Positions 1-12,879 of a stretch of 64,000 nucleotides of DNA are shown here, piece by piece; position 1 is the stretch's first letter, and every line of letters begins with the position of its first letter. Both the position numbers and the translations under genes were made by a program. Origin of the DNA: Hippophae tibetana (Eukaryota; Streptophyta; Magnoliopsida; Rosales; Elaeagnaceae); the NCBI GenBank assembly GCA_037013495.1, contig CM072811.1:15258659-15322658 (forward strand), given 5' to 3'. The notes under the pieces are model-generated. The model saw nothing but the letters and a program-made list of their open reading frames with translations. It made no database searches and had not been told where the DNA came from.

Positions 1-194
1 TGATTTTCAAATTGAACTTTTCATGATTATTAAATAAATTTCCTTAAAATATAATTTAAAATTTACCTTCTTTCTATCTCACGTACCCATTTTTCTAGGG
101 TGTGATAAGTTAATTTAATTTAGTATTTTTTTAGTTTTTAATTTTTAATACTTTTCATGTTAGAGACTAGCAAGAACCTGGTTGGGGGTTGTAA
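1..194 (+). other. 3' tail of an LTR-element internal region
   Basis: This stretch resembles the sequence just before the LTR-like start at 8432: both have a T-rich run, then a gctag/actag motif and a G-rich tract. Here the G-rich tract (ggttggggg, about 179-188) sits where a polypurine tract should be, a few bases before the LTR-like start at 195. I read it as the 3' end of an old LTR element whose body lies left of the window. No coding sequence is visible. Confidence 0.4.
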
Positions 195-1838
195 TGAGTA
201 CTTGAAAAGTACTAATATTTTGTGAATTTATTACTCTTAAATGTAATAATGAGATTTAAATATTCATTTTTTATCTTTATTTAAGCAAATCTATATGTTC
301 AAAATCATAGGTATTTTCTGATTTTTTTAAGTATTTTGTTTCAAAAATATTAATTGATCAACATATGAAGAATAACACCTAAAGCACTCTTTTGCACCTT
401 AAAATCTTAGAGAAATAATGCATCTAAGCCTTACATGTAGAACTAGCTAATATATAAGGGATACAAAACAAGATTTCAAGTGAAGTAATGCATGGTACAA
501 CAAAGATATAGTAGGGTATAGTGTACTCCTCTCTACATAGATTCACTAGGCACGATGTTCGTTTTGTGCCACTCGTGGAAATGGTGCAACACGATGTGAC
601 ATTTTTTGCATTGAATCAGGTGAACGTATACATATCTCGGATCATGCCATGGTAAAATTTAAGGTACGACACATGTTTAATTATTTCACCTGAAGCCCTC
701 TGATTTCAACTTGCATATAAAAAAATTCTTATTTAGGTTAAGCATATATGAGTCGTATTATAATTTAGAGTTTTGTTTGTTTTTAGAGCCATCATAGCTC
801 TTTTCTATTCTATGTTTTCATATTCATTTTTATACACAATTTAGATAAGGCAATGCCAAATAAGAAGCAACAACAAGGAGATTTGCTTCCTCAAGTGATT
901 CAAAAAGGTTACTTAAATTTAGGGAATACTATAATGATTAAGGTCATAACTGTGGAGCTAGACACATCCATTTATCAACATTTTTTTTATTAAGATCTTA
1001 TCTTTATTCTTATTTATTTTCAGTAGAAAATTTTGTATTACTTGAATGTGTTGAAATTATTTTATTGATCATTTATTAATTTGAGCATGTCTGGTTAATT
1101 GTGATAATGGAAATTTAGTTTTTTACTATGTTTGTGTGGATTTTTTAAATTAATATTTCTAATCATTATTAAATATACATGATTTTCTATTTCAAGATTT
1201 CTAAAAAAATTATTACTGAGGAATATATTGACGATATAATTATCAAACTATATTTAAAATATGAAAATTAAGTTTTAGATACATCATATGATCCAATTTA
1301 GATAGCATGAATAGGGGTTTAAATTGGTAATCTGATCAAAGGTATCAAGTTAGATGTTTTATTAATTCCTTAGACATTAGGCATAATTTGATAAAATATA
1401 TGACGAGTCGATTGAAGGCATTAAGTGGTTAAATTAGTAATGAATAGTGACCCGATCGAATGTATTATTTATACATAAAAGGAAGAATCAATAATCTAGA
1501 TTTATAATGCATTAACTTAATTAATTTTATCAAGCATAGTAAACTAGCTAAATTTTCCATAAATTTCCTATTAATTGCAATTGCATATCTGTATGTAATT
1601 TGTTTAAGTCCAATCTATCTTTTATATTTTCATTATTTATGTCCTTAGTTTAGGATTTCAAACCAGCTTATTGTGAGAGAATGTTTAGGGTAATTTTCAT
1701 TTTTTAAAGATATTTTTTGAGTTAATTAAAACAACATAGTTACTCTTTAAACCGACCTTGAGAGTATACTTATCACTTATTTTAAGTGATTCGTGCACTT
1801 AAAAGCTTTTTATAAATTTACAAAATTTGACTATCAAG
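195..1838 (+). repeat. Old LTR, Athila/Tat-like (probable Ty3/gypsy)
   Basis: It starts TGAGTACTTGAAAAGTACT, a hairpin-like LTR start that recurs in variant form at 8432 and 33404. It ends with the block gagtatacttatcac, then aagtgattcgtgcac, then tatcaagtttttt (about 1761-1838). That block recurs at about 6270, 16708 and 35168. From general knowledge this type of end precedes the tRNA-Asp primer site in Athila/Tat-type Ty3/gypsy elements, but no primer site follows here. The middle (500-1400) differs from the other copies. Family placement is inference. Confidence 0.5.
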
Positions 1839-1849
1839 TTTTTTAACAT

Positions 1850-2155
1850 CAGTAGCTATTGAAAGAAAATTCTCATCAAAAGATTCTCCCAATGGATTTC
1901 CAGTTGCATCAAATTGAATAGGTATTTATCATCTAGATTAAGTGGAGTATCGAGTATATTAGCCTAACCCATTTTTCTAAAATGTCCCAATGGATCATTT
2001 GGATCTATAATCTTTGGCACATCGATATCCATAATCCATGAAATACTTGCAAACAAAGATGAAATAAAAATTATATTCACAATTTTAGCTCCAAACATAT
2101 AAACAAGAGTTATTAAAATAATATATCACATACATTATGCCTAATTACATGTCTT

Positions 2156-2187
<32 letters not shown>

Positions 2188-2700
2188 TCCTTTACAATCA
2201 CTTCGACTCCATGACAAAAAATTATCGTCATCAACTAGATCATAACATACATAAGGCAGTTTGCTTGGGAAGGATTAATATTTGATAATGTATCAAGCAT
2301 GTTACCATCTTTTGATGCATCACAATGGTAGAAGTCTTAACACAACTAACCATCTTGTGTCAATTTTATCGCTCACATAAAATACTTGTTTTACATGAAG
2401 TGTTAACCTGAAAGGGTCATCAGTATGACCTATCTTTGACAAGTTTACAAGGGTAAATCCAAAATCATCTATTTTATGTCCAACATTTACAGTGTCTTCG
2501 ACCTAATCACACAAGAATATTGTTTCATTGAAGACTTATAATTGAGTTCCCAAATTTCTGGAATAATACCAAAATACAATCTATAAGAAAGTACAAATTA
2601 ATATCTTCTGAACTAGTAAATTTCCAAGTTTGGGCAACCATCTTCACACCACTATTCTGGTTTACTCGAACTTTTCCCTTGCTTGTGTTGTAAAGCTAAA
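1850..2700 (-). pseudogene. CACTA (En/Spm) transposase remnant, DUF4216-like
   Basis: Read on the minus strand, about 2680-2240 gives QNSGVKMVAQTWKFTSS, then DDFGFTLVNLSKIGHTDDPF and VKQVFYVSDKIDTRWLVVLR. These match the DUF4216 domain found near the C-terminus of plant CACTA transposases (QNSGV, GFTLV, HTDDPF and KQVFYV blocks). A weaker continuation toward 1860 (DVPKIIDPNDPLGHF, then QFDATGNPLGESFDENF with a frame change) could be the protein's tail. Stops and frame shifts make it dead. No CACTA ends were found around it, so it is an orphan fragment. It is the only CACTA transposase-type coding sequence I found in the window. Its relation to the two non-autonomous CACTA elements at 29026 and 53094 is unknown. 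Confidence 0.7.
2158..2188. repeat. (TG)n(TA)n microsatellite
   Basis: A short run of GT dinucleotides passes directly into TA dinucleotides. No function is inferred. Confidence 0.9.
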
Positions 2701-5299
2701 ACCATTAATTGTGAAATTGAGGTATGATTTGACATCAAATTTTGGCACATGTGCAAGTCATTTTAGAGTCTCTGTTATGTTATGGTTGGGTTTGTTGAGT
2801 TCAACTCAAATATATGCATATAAAACATGATAGGGTGTAGATCCAATGTGTTGTCAACCTACAGTACGTGACGCTCCATTCAATTGTATCAACCAAAAAT
2901 CACTCAAACATATGCATATAATATTTCATTATGTTATTAGATGGCTTTTTACACATTATATGGTAAGCCTTACCTCTACGTGATTTAGGTAAAAAATGAA
3001 ATCTTATCTAAAATCAGGTTATGTTTGGGTAATTTTTTTTATCACATATGGTATCATTATAACATTACAACAATCCCATGAAGAGTGTTGAGACAAAGCC
3101 TTTTCCTAGCCCACCAAATACTATATAGCATAGAAATTAGGATTTCTAATTAATAATCACCTAAATTTTTCAATGGAAGTTTTTGATCGTGGTAAAAATC
3201 TGCAAGTTTTAAGGTCACTTATTTTCTTTAGTTCTTTTTTTAAATATAAAGCATGTGCAATTGAGAATTAACGATTACAATTATGTATATTATTTAGTCG
3301 AGTTTTTAACATCAAATGTTATAATTTTGTAAAAGTTAACAATCTGGATCCACATTGTCAAATTCAAAAATTTAGGGGACCAAATATAACTAAAACATAG
3401 TTAAGAGATCAAAATATAAAATAAGTTAATGGACCATGGGTGTTGTTCAACTTTTTTTCTCTTCAAACTAGCTCCTTAGAGCAACGACACATGTGGGTGT
3501 ATCACTAGAACATGCCCCCTCACTTGCTAAGGAAAAGAGAATTGCATGCAAGTAATCAATGAGATTTCCTCAATTCTTTCTTTTTCAATACATATGTATC
3601 CCTCTTGAGATTATAGGAGAACGCTTTGCCTAGCCTTTTGCCAAATCACTTTAACTATGACATTTTATTTTACATTAGAGCTCTACACCTACTCAAAGAG
3701 TCATATAAGTACAATTATTGTAAAAATATTTCATAATTTATAACAAATTTAACTGTAATGATAGTTATGTAATAATAGTTAAGATAGGTGATATTTTATA
3801 AAATTTGAAAATTTAGTAGTATTTTCATAACAACCACCACAATTTAGTAATAAAAAAATCTGTTTACTCTTTGCACCTACTAGACTTGAACTCTCTTTTT
3901 ATTTTATTGTGTGTCATAAGGTACAAGATAATTGGAAATTATTAATTCCTTAGTCAATTTTTATTTTTGGGACATAGCACTGTTTTACACTAGCACAGTT
4001 TCATAGTTGCACTTAATAGTACATTTACTATTTTCCAAATTAGATCGTGAATTGGAATAGTTATTATTATGTTGGATAGATTTCATGAAATTTTGTTTTT
4101 CTTAATTCTATAATCCAAAATATATTTATAATAACTTGATGCGTATATATATAAATAACACAAATTAATTTATTCATGTTAATGAATGTTTGAAAGAGTT
4201 CTACAAAGAGAGTTATAAGATATAATTATCTAAAACTCCTTTATGACGTCTATGGTTCCTCTATTTTACAAGATTGAGAGTACATGTGGTAGCATTTTAT
4301 TGAAAAATTACAAAGATTAGGAGTAATTACACTTCTAGTTACTGATAATAGTCACTGATCACATCATATTTTGTAGTGTAGGCTTTGGAGGAGAGTCGGA
4401 TTAGTGTGTCAAACCAAGTCATTATGGAAGCAGCAAGCAAGAGCAACAATAGGTAGTTAGGAAAAAAACCCTTATTGATAGAGGTTATGGTGGATTTATT
4501 TTACCTAGAGTGTAAATGTTTTAATATTTAGTGGATTGTTTGCTATTGAGTGGTTACCTCAAGGAACCCGAGAATGTTACCACATAGATGGGGTTTCTAT
4601 ATGGGTTTACCTCGTTATAGCTATTATTATGCATGATCTACTTTTGTGTTAGTATAATCTGAGTATTTATTATGTATGTTCCATCATACTAGATTTAGAC
4701 TCTGATTAGACAGCTTATTTGTTTTTCATAGTTGCATGCGTTCTTTTCTTTCCATATAGCATGCCTATAACTTTCCAATTATTACTTCTGATTTTTTATC
4801 ATGCATTTTTAGTGTGAGTCTCTAACGAGTATGTGTCTCCTTATCTAGTAATGTACCATGTGTTGGACTCTTTATTATGATTTGTTATGTAATATATGAT
4901 TGTATGATATGAAAGTACAATTATCATTTACTAAATATGTTTCCACATATGAGGTCTTGAGAGATTGGAAATCCCTTATAGCTTTTTAATATGTATAAAT
5001 GTCTTTCATGCTTTGTGATGTTTGCTATGTTTATGCATATTGCTAGCCTGGACAAAAGTTTCTAAGGTGTACCGTCACTAGTGTGTTTACTGTAGTTTCT
5101 TCTTTCTTACTGTAGGTTGTTTTTGTTATGTATGTAATTAAGAATGTTCTTTTTGTACTATTACTATGTTAATTGTTGAATTCATGTTGTGAAGCCTACT
5201 TAGCCAAGTTGATATAGAGCTCACAAAAGGATTCCATATGTTGGAATTTTCACCCTTTATCTACGTCCTAGTTGCTAATTTGAATCAAAGAACAATTGA
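2701..5299. other. AT-rich intergenic DNA, nothing recognised
   Basis: No open frame with recognisable protein motifs, no structural RNA and no clean terminal repeats were found. The short frame at 2630-2830 lies antisense to the CACTA remnant and looks incidental. The segment 4370-4640 is less AT-rich and may be transposon-derived, but I could not place it. Confidence 0.5.
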
Positions 5300-6345
5300 A
5301 CTACATGTATTTGTTCCTTCGTATGGGAATCTTTAGTTTTCAACAAAAGGGGTATTTTTAATTGCTATAATTTTTATCTCTTTCTATAATTTGATGTCGT
5401 TCATAGTTAAATTAACTTTTGTTAATTTAGTTATGACTGGTTAAATCTATAATATGAAGTTTTAGCTATTTGGCTTCCAATGATTGCAATCGTTTAACAA
5501 TTTGAATAAATACGAGTATTTTTATTCCTTTTTCATGTTATTAAAATCTTTAATTATAAATCAATGATGGACAAAATCTTGATTTATGATTAAAGAAAAT
5601 ATTTTAGAATTAGGCATTAGAAAAAAAATCTTTGGTTAATTATGCATAAGTGAATAAGATTTTAATTTAATTTCATTTATCAATTTTAAGTTCAACCAAT
5701 AAAGTTATTGATTAAATCTGATTATTAAAAAAATAAATTTAATTATAAATCATTAATTGACCAATCTTGATTTATAATTAAATAATATATTTAAATTTAG
5801 GTTTACTAAATAATTAATTTCAAGTTCAACTAAGAAAGTTATTAATTAATTTATGGTGCTTGATTTATATATTTTCCTCAAGTCTTCCAATTAATTAATT
5901 TCAAGCCTGATCCACGAAGTCATTAATTAATTGAGAATTGTGTAAACTTTCCATGGTTGTGGGAGTTCATATATTTAAAAGAAAAGAAAAAAATCAGAAT
6001 GATTAGTCGTTATTTGAATCATTTAATTCATTCTATCTATGAAGGGTTATGCTCGATAAAATCACATATTCATCCATCATCCTAGGCTTAAATTTTGTTA
6101 ATTTTATTAGTATAATTTATCTTCTTTCTTAGGTATAATTTAATTTGATTTTATGAGTTCGTTCTCCCTCCAACAAATTGTTTGAAAGCTAAGGATTTAT
6201 TGTTTTTCATAACTTAATTAGAAAATAACTTTTCAAAACCATCGCAATTCCTTGAGAAATGATCTTGATAGTATACTTATCATTCACTATAAGTGATTCG
6301 TACACTTGCGAGCTTTTTATAAATAAAAAATTTGACAATCAAGTT
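5300..6345 (+). repeat. 3' two-thirds of an LTR (left LTR of a coding-poor element)
   Basis: This aligns by eye over about 1 kb with 15745-16795. Shared landmarks are attttatctcttt, aattaacttttgttaatttag, caatgatgga, ttagaattag and the closing block with tatacttatc and gattcgtacacttgcg. The beginning of the LTR is not seen and may have been lost. Followed by 6346-8431 and then by a matching LTR start at 8432, it forms the left LTR of a degenerate element. Confidence 0.6.
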
Positions 6346-8431
6346 TTTTTTATTAAGTTTTTGATGATTTTATAAATATTCTTAATTTTTCTTTTGAGAA
6401 CTTTTATGAATATTTGTGGGTTTCAAAAAAAGTTAAAAAAATATTGTTTTTGTTTATTTTTACTTATTTTCTTTTATTTATATGTTTTTCATCGTTTATT
6501 TTTTTGTTATTTTCTTTTATTTTATTTTTGTGTTTCTTTTTTTATTTTATTTTATTAGTTTTCTTTATTTTTTATTTCCTTTGTTATTTTATTTTTTATT
6601 ATTTATTTTATTTTATCTTCTATTAATCTGGACCCATGTTTATTTTATTTAGAAGTGTTAAACTTATAACTCTTTGTTAAGATGTAATTTGTGAGAAGTA
6701 CGCAGCATTATATATATGTGATATTTTTAAATTTGATGGTGGATGCATCATATCAGTGGTGTTATCAAATTAAGCTAAGGTAAATGGGTAACTTTTATTT
6801 TATTTTCTTTTCTTCTTTATCTTTAATTTATATTTGATACATTGAGAACAATGTAAATTTTAGGCTGGAGATGGAAGAAAAGTTACACATGAAATTAGGC
6901 TTTTCTAATGTTTTTATAAAACATGTGTTTATATTTGCATTTATTTTGTTTATTTAGTTGTTTAGGAAATTTTAGGTTCATTTTTATATTATTGAAAAAT
7001 TATCATGCTTTTAGTTAATTTAAAGTGAATAATTGAGTCTTTGTATTGTTTTTTTTATGTCTTAAACATCTTCATAGATTATTGTAAGAATTAGTTATCT
7101 TTATAGGTTGTGTTTCATGCTTGGATGTTGAGATTGAAATGAATCTGAAATTGGTATTTAGAAATCAAATAATGGAGACTAACATGTGAAATAATTTTGA
7201 GTCAATATCATTTATTCTCAATGATCAATTTTCTTCTACTTGTTTAAACACTTTTTTTATTATTTTAAATTTTTAGATGATCTTTATAAGTTTTACATTG
7301 AATGTTAGGATTTTTAACATTTGGTGAAGAATCATGAACTTAATTTCTTTGGTGAGGTAGAATGATTTGAGTATAATTCAAAGTATATGCCTATTTCATT
7401 CATATTACTTCTAAAAGAGATATATATGAGATTCCCTAAAAAAACCAAAAAATCAGCCACACACCAAATTATACACATATATGCATGGGTCCACTCTCTA
7501 AAAAAGTAAAGAAAGAAAGTGTAAATAAATAGTGTATAAAAGAGAGAAAAAATAAATATTATGACCCTAAAGTTCTTCAAGTAGTAAGACGGTTGTTACA
7601 AAAGAAAAATAGAAAACAAATCCCTTTGAAGTCTTTGCATTTTCATTCATCTTAAGACATAGACTTGACATTTTTACTTAATGATTCTAATTGATGCATA
7701 AAATTGTTATGTGATATATTCATAAATCCTAGCTTTTGAGTCTTTTCATGATATCAATGTTATGTACTTTTTGAGAATTTCTTGTTTATCATATGTGAAC
7801 CTATTAACTCATTTCTTTACATAACTTTTATTCACATATATATTTGTTGATTGCTTGAACCCATAGGATCATATTAATATTGATAGTATGACTTGTGAGG
7901 ATTAGAGTAAAAGCAAATTCATATTCTTTACACTTAGATTGGGTGAGTCAAAATTGATATAATTTTGTAATGGAATTGAATTTGTAACTTGTAACTGATT
8001 GGAATAATAAACCGTGAACCTTTGGGACATTCATTTAACTTATGTTTGAGATTTGATTATGAATAGAAAAAAGGCTAAAGCATGAGAAGTTTTGTTATAA
8101 TTTTTGCTTTGTTATTTTTAGTTTTAATTTTTATTTTATTTTGTTAAGTTTAGTTTTTATTTTTGTTATTTATAGTTTTTTTTTATTTCTTTCTAATTTT
8201 AATTTTGCATTTAAGGATGTTTGTTGATGTTATCACATAAAGCCATCTTGAGACTTAAGCTCATCGCTTAGGAAAATCTAAGAGTTTAAAGGCTTAGTGC
8301 ATACGGTAAATACAATCATCTCAATCTACCAAATTGATTTAGGTAGTTTAATTTAGTTTATTTACTTTTTGTTTTTTTGTTTTTTATCTTTCCTTGCTAG
8401 AGGCTAGTAAGAAGATAATTAGAAGTTGTGA
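6346..8431 (+). other. Internal region of a coding-poor LTR element (LARD-like)
   Basis: About 2.1 kb lies between the two LTR-like segments and shows no gag or pol motifs in any frame. A phenylalanine-rich frame at 6414-6626 is a product of T-rich DNA. Before the right LTR there is a purine-rich tract, gaagataattagaag (about 8411-8425), which could be a polypurine tract. The layout resembles a large retrotransposon derivative (LTRs with a non-coding body) or a heavily deleted Ty3/gypsy element. No primer-binding site could be confirmed. Confidence 0.45.
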
Positions 8432-8978
8432 TTAGTGTTTGAAAATCACTAGTATTTAATGATTTTATTACACTTAAATGTAATAAATAGGTTTGCTTAT
8501 GCTTATTTATATCATTATTTATGCAAATCTATATGTTCATTTTCATAAGTATTTTTTATTATATTTCAAGTATTTTTAGCTTTGAATATATAACTTGATC
8601 AACACATGAATAATTGCAACCGAAGCACTCAATTTTCACCCTATGAGATTAAAAAGAATAAGACATATGGATTAACTTAGAAAAAAAAGTGGATATATTT
8701 TGTAGCTTATTCTTATCGCAACTTATCCTATCCTTCTAACCATCGTAACTTATCATATCCTTTTGACATGTGGTATATACTAATTCTATCTCCAACAAAA
8801 TACCAACAATCTTAATTATATCTTGATTTGATTTTTATTTCTTATAAACACAAAATAACACCATATAAAATAAGAGAGTCAGAGAATATGGAATAACGTG
8901 TGATAGTTTTTTATTACAATTTTGCACCAATGTAGGTTAGTTTATTTCTTTAGATCCAATTTCCAAAGTCGTTCCTCT
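8432..8978 (+). repeat. Right LTR, left part (before the Copia insertion)
   Basis: The start resembles the LTR at 195: agt-ttgaaaa-act hairpin, then ttattacacttaaatgtaat, aagcaaatctatatgttc, ttgatcaaca and gaagcactc. The first base pair reads TT rather than TG. The sequence stops matching an LTR at 8978, where Copia begins, and resumes at 15657. Confidence 0.6.
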
Positions 8979-9686
8979 TAGAAAACTTGAATAAAAATTT
9001 CAATTTTTACTTTCTTTTCTTTCAATTTTCCATTTCTCTTCATCAAATTCTCAAGTTCCATTTCTCTACTCAAGTTTTTAATTTTTTGTTTCTCTACCCG
9101 TTTATCTACATTTTCTTTGCATATTTTCTGTTTATGTATTTATTTGGGTTATCTTCCGTTTTGTATAACTCTTTTAGAAAAGGAGAAGGATGATGGAAGA
9201 AAAATGAGGAAACAAAACCAAAAGGAAAACATAGAAGAGAAGGAAGAGAAGGAGCTCAGAAGAAGAAAGAGAAAAAGAAAAGAATAGAAGGAAGAGAAAA
9301 AAAAAAGGAACCACGGGAAGGTATATATATATTATTTATTTATTTATATTTATTATTATTATTATTTTGGTTGTATATTTTCTATTTAGAGTTAGGTTCT
9401 TTCGATAGAGTTTAGACATTTTAAAGTTTTTAGAATAATAAACTATGATATAAGTTTATTATTATTTAATCGTTGTATCTTGAGAGATAAATTTCTGTTA
9501 TTCCCAAACACCCATAGTAAGCGGAAAAATTATCTTAAGGACACTGTGTGATACACAGGTTTCAATTATTAGTTTTTATTTATTTAATTTATATATTATT
9601 TAAATTTTGTATTTATATATTTATGTATTTCTAATTTTTAATAAAATAATTTTATTCTTAAATGTTTTGTCCATGTATTATTTCTA
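8979..9686 (+). repeat. 5' LTR of Copia element 1
   Basis: A 708-bp repeat that aligns throughout with 14939-15656. Shared landmarks are tttgggttatcttcc, the GA-rich block near 9180-9305, the (tat)n run, gttaggttctttcgatag, gtgtgatacacagg and ccatgtattatttcta. The GA-rich purine block is a feature of the LTR rather than a coding region. Confidence 0.9.
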
Positions 9687-10350
9687 CAAATCTTAAGATA
9701 ATTTCTCCTATTACTTTTTGGACAAACAAATACAAAAAGTTTTTTTCAATAAATATTTTGAGACAAACAAATTATTTATAATATGTTATATTTATCTATT
9801 ATATTATACATCTATTATGCTATATATATTCTATTATAATTACTATTCAATTTTTACATATTTATTAACTCCTTTCATCATATATTTAATATTAATTTTG
9901 CTATTATAATAAATTACTTGCACTTTATTTACTTAATTGCATCACTTTGTGTATTGATGTTATTATTAATTATTTTATATAATTGTAATGTTTTTTTAAT
10001 ATTGATATTTTATATTAAGTATTTTGTTTTCTTTATTTTATTTTTTGTTACTAATCTTAATATTTTGACTTTATATTTTTATTTTATTTTTACTATATAT
10101 ATATATTACAATTTTATAAATAAATAAATTGTTTTATTTTAAAATTATTTAATCACTGTAATTAATGAAATTAGAAATATATATATATATATATATATGT
10201 AAATTAACATATTTCTATTTCTATCATTTATTTATTAAATACACACACATATATATATATATATATAATTTAATCTATAAACTTTATTTGTTAATTTTTA
10301 AAACTTGAATTGCTATTTGTATATTAAACAGAAAATATAAAGAAAAGATT
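9687..10350 (+). other. Untranslated leader of Copia element 1
   Basis: AT-rich sequence between the 5' LTR and gag. The bases after the LTR (caaatcttaag) do not match the usual initiator-Met primer site TGGTATCAGAGC. Two TA microsatellites lie at about 10179-10198 and 10248-10267. The short hydrophobic frames here look like products of base composition. Confidence 0.5.
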
Positions 10351-11360
10351 ATGCAAGCTGAAAACCCAACTATGAATATTGTTGACCCTACTGTGAGTGG
10401 TTATACTATAAACCAAATGATGAAGCTTTTTATGGCTCATAGGGTAACCCTAATCTTACTAGTTTTTGTTCCTATGAATGATACTATGGCGGAAAGACCG
10501 GAGAAATTTAATGGCTTGAACTTCAAGAGATGGAAAAGTAAGATGATTTTCTATCTCACCACCTTAAATTTAGCAAGGTTCTTGACTGAAGATGCTCCAA
10601 ATCAACCTGAGGGTGAACAAGATTTTTGAGTCTGCTAGTGCTATTGAAGCATTCTAATTATCTATGTCAAAAGTATGTTCTAAATAGTCTAATCTATTCC
10701 TTGTATAATGAGCACAAGAAGGAAAAGACGACGAAAGACTTATGGGAATCATTAGACCGAAAGTATGAAACTAAAAATTCCAGTGCTAAGAAATTTTTGG
10801 TTGGTCGATTTCTTGATTGTAAGATGTTGGACTCTAAATTGGTATACAGTCAAGCACATGAAATCCAAGATATCATAATAGAGATGTATGATGAAGAGAT
10901 GGTACTTAGTGAAACCTTCCAAGTTACAACTATTATTGAAAATTTTCTCCCTTCATGGATAGAGCTCAAGGCCTACCTTAAGAATAAGTGAATAGAAGTG
11001 TCTTTGAAAGACTTGCTGATAAAATTCAAAATGGAAGAAGACAACAAGGCTTCTTATAAAAAAGGTTTTATCACATCAGCACCTAAGGCTAATGTAATGG
11101 AACATGGTCAATGTTACAAACATAACAAGAATAAGGGCAAGGGTAAGCTGGGTAAAGGGTCTAAATTAGAACCGAGGGAAGAAAATTTTAAGAAATCAAG
11201 CTTTAGAAGGATTTGCTTTAACTGTCAAAAGACAGGGCATAAAGCCCTAGACTGTAGGTTTCCAAAAAGAAACAGAAAACATGAGGCAAACATGGTTGAT
11301 GAAATCACTCATGATATCTCCAACATTGACTTATGTGCAATCATTTCTGAGGTAAACTTG
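10351..11360 (+). pseudogene. Copia gag (UBN2-type) with zinc knuckle, frameshifted
   Basis: The capsid-like protein begins near ATG 10351. AERPEKFNGLNFKRW is followed by FYLTTLNLARFLTEDAP, the usual start of plant Copia gag. A frame change at about 10626 leads to DLWESLDRKYETKNSSAKKF, LVGRFLDCKM and SETFQVTTIIENFLPSW. A stop follows at 10989, and then a third segment (10998-11450) has the CCHC knuckle CFNCQKTGHKALDC at about residues 73-86. Gag would package element RNA into virus-like particles. At least one frameshift and one stop disrupt it. Confidence 0.88.
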
Positions 11361-11870
11361 GTGGGATCAAACCCAAAGGAGTGGTGGATTGACACTAGTG
11401 CAATAAGGCATGTATGCTCAGATAAGGGCTATTCATTACATTTGAAGTAGTGAAAGATGGAAATAAGCTCTTCATGGGAAATTCTGACACATCAGTCATT
11501 CAAGGACAAGGCTAGGTCAAACTGAAGATAACCTCTGGGAAGAAGCTTACATTAAAAAATGTACTCTATGTGCTAGGCATCTGTAAAAATCTTGTTTATG
11601 GATCATTGTTAGACAAGCATGGCTTTCAGATAGTGTTTGAATCTGATAAGGTAATTGTGACAAAAAATGGGATGTTTATGGGAAAATGATATGTATCTAA
11701 TGGGATATTTAAGCTCAATGTAATGACTATAAAAGATGTAATGACTATAAAAGCTAAGGATATTAATAAGATGAATTCTTCTGCTTATTTGCTTGAGTCT
11801 TCCAACTCGTGACATGGTAGACTAGGTCATGTTAATTATGATACATTGCATAGAATAATTAACATGGAAC
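11361..11870 (+). pseudogene. Copia protease and pre-integrase region, degraded
   Basis: WWIDTSAIRHVC at about 11381-11416 corresponds to the aspartic protease active-site block, in which DTSA replaces the usual D-S/T-G-A; the catalytic glycine is gone. After several stops, HGRLGHVNYDTL appears at about 11812-11847, the pre-integrase (GAG_pre-integrs) motif. The reading frame is broken repeatedly, so neither domain can function. Confidence 0.8.
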
Positions 11871-12720
11871 ATATACCTGCATTCCAAATATATTCAAAGC
11901 ATAAGTGTGAGACTTATGTTGAGGAAAAGATGACTAGGTCATCATTTCATTTGATTGAAAGGAATAATGAACCCCTTGACTTAATCTATAGTGATCTATG
12001 TGATTTGAAATTTCTTCAAACAAGGGGTGGCAATAAGTATTTTATTACTTTTATTGATGATATCACGAAACATTGCTATGTATATTTGCTTAAAACCAAA
12101 GATGAATCTATAGAGAAATTTATTCTTTATAAAACAGAAGTTGAGAATCAACTCAACAAGAAGATCAAGGTACTACGTAGTGATCATAGTGGTGAATATA
12201 AGGCACTGTTTGGTGAATTATGTGCACAACAAAGAGTTATTCATGAAACCACAGTGCCTTATTCACCTCAACAAAATGGATTTGTTGAACATAGGAATCG
12301 TTTCTGGAAAAAAATGACGAATGCAATGCTATTAAGCTCTAGGTTGCTACAGAATTTGTGGAAGGAAGCTATTTTGTCAACTAACTACCTTTTAAATAAG
12401 GTACCCCAAAAAAAGACACATAAGAAACCGTATGAATTATTTAAAGAAAGGATACCTTCATATAAATATTTACGAATGTAGGGGTGTCTTGCAAAAGTGA
12501 TTGTACCTATACCTAAGAAGGTGAAGATAGGTCCAAAAACAATACATTGCATCATCATTGGATATGCACATAATAGTAGTGCTTATTAGTTTTTTGTGCA
12601 TGAGTCAAAGATCCTAGATATACACAAGAACACGATAATGGAATCAAGGAATGCATCATTTTTTGAAGATATATTTCCAGGTAAATCTCAAGGAGAATCA
12701 AGTTTATCTAAATGAACGTA
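11871..12720 (+). pseudogene. Copia integrase, degraded
   Basis: The segment reads HKCETYVEEKMTRSSF (relic of the zinc-binding region), then DLIYSDLCDL, YFITFIDDITKHCYVYLLK, LRSDHSGEY and PYSPQQNGFVEHRNRFW. These are the catalytic-core blocks of an rve-type integrase: D in SDLCD, D in LRSDHSGEY, E in the FVEHRNR block. A stop follows at 12479, then GCLAKVIVPIPKKVKIGPKT of the C-terminal region. Integrase would insert the cDNA copy into the genome. Confidence 0.88.
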
Positions 12721-12879
12721 TGAGACTGTGAATGAAGATAGTCAAAACAAAGAACTTGAACAAGAGATTGAGGTTGAACACAAACATAGAAAAAAGGCTA
12801 GGATAGAAACGTCTTATGGTCCAAATTTTTTGACCTATTTGCTAAAAAGTGAACCTTAAACCTGTGAAGAGGCTGTGAA

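Noticed and set aside
6414-6626. Phenylalanine-rich 70-residue hydrophobic frame
   Set aside because: Pure consequence of T-rich DNA; no membrane-protein family pattern.
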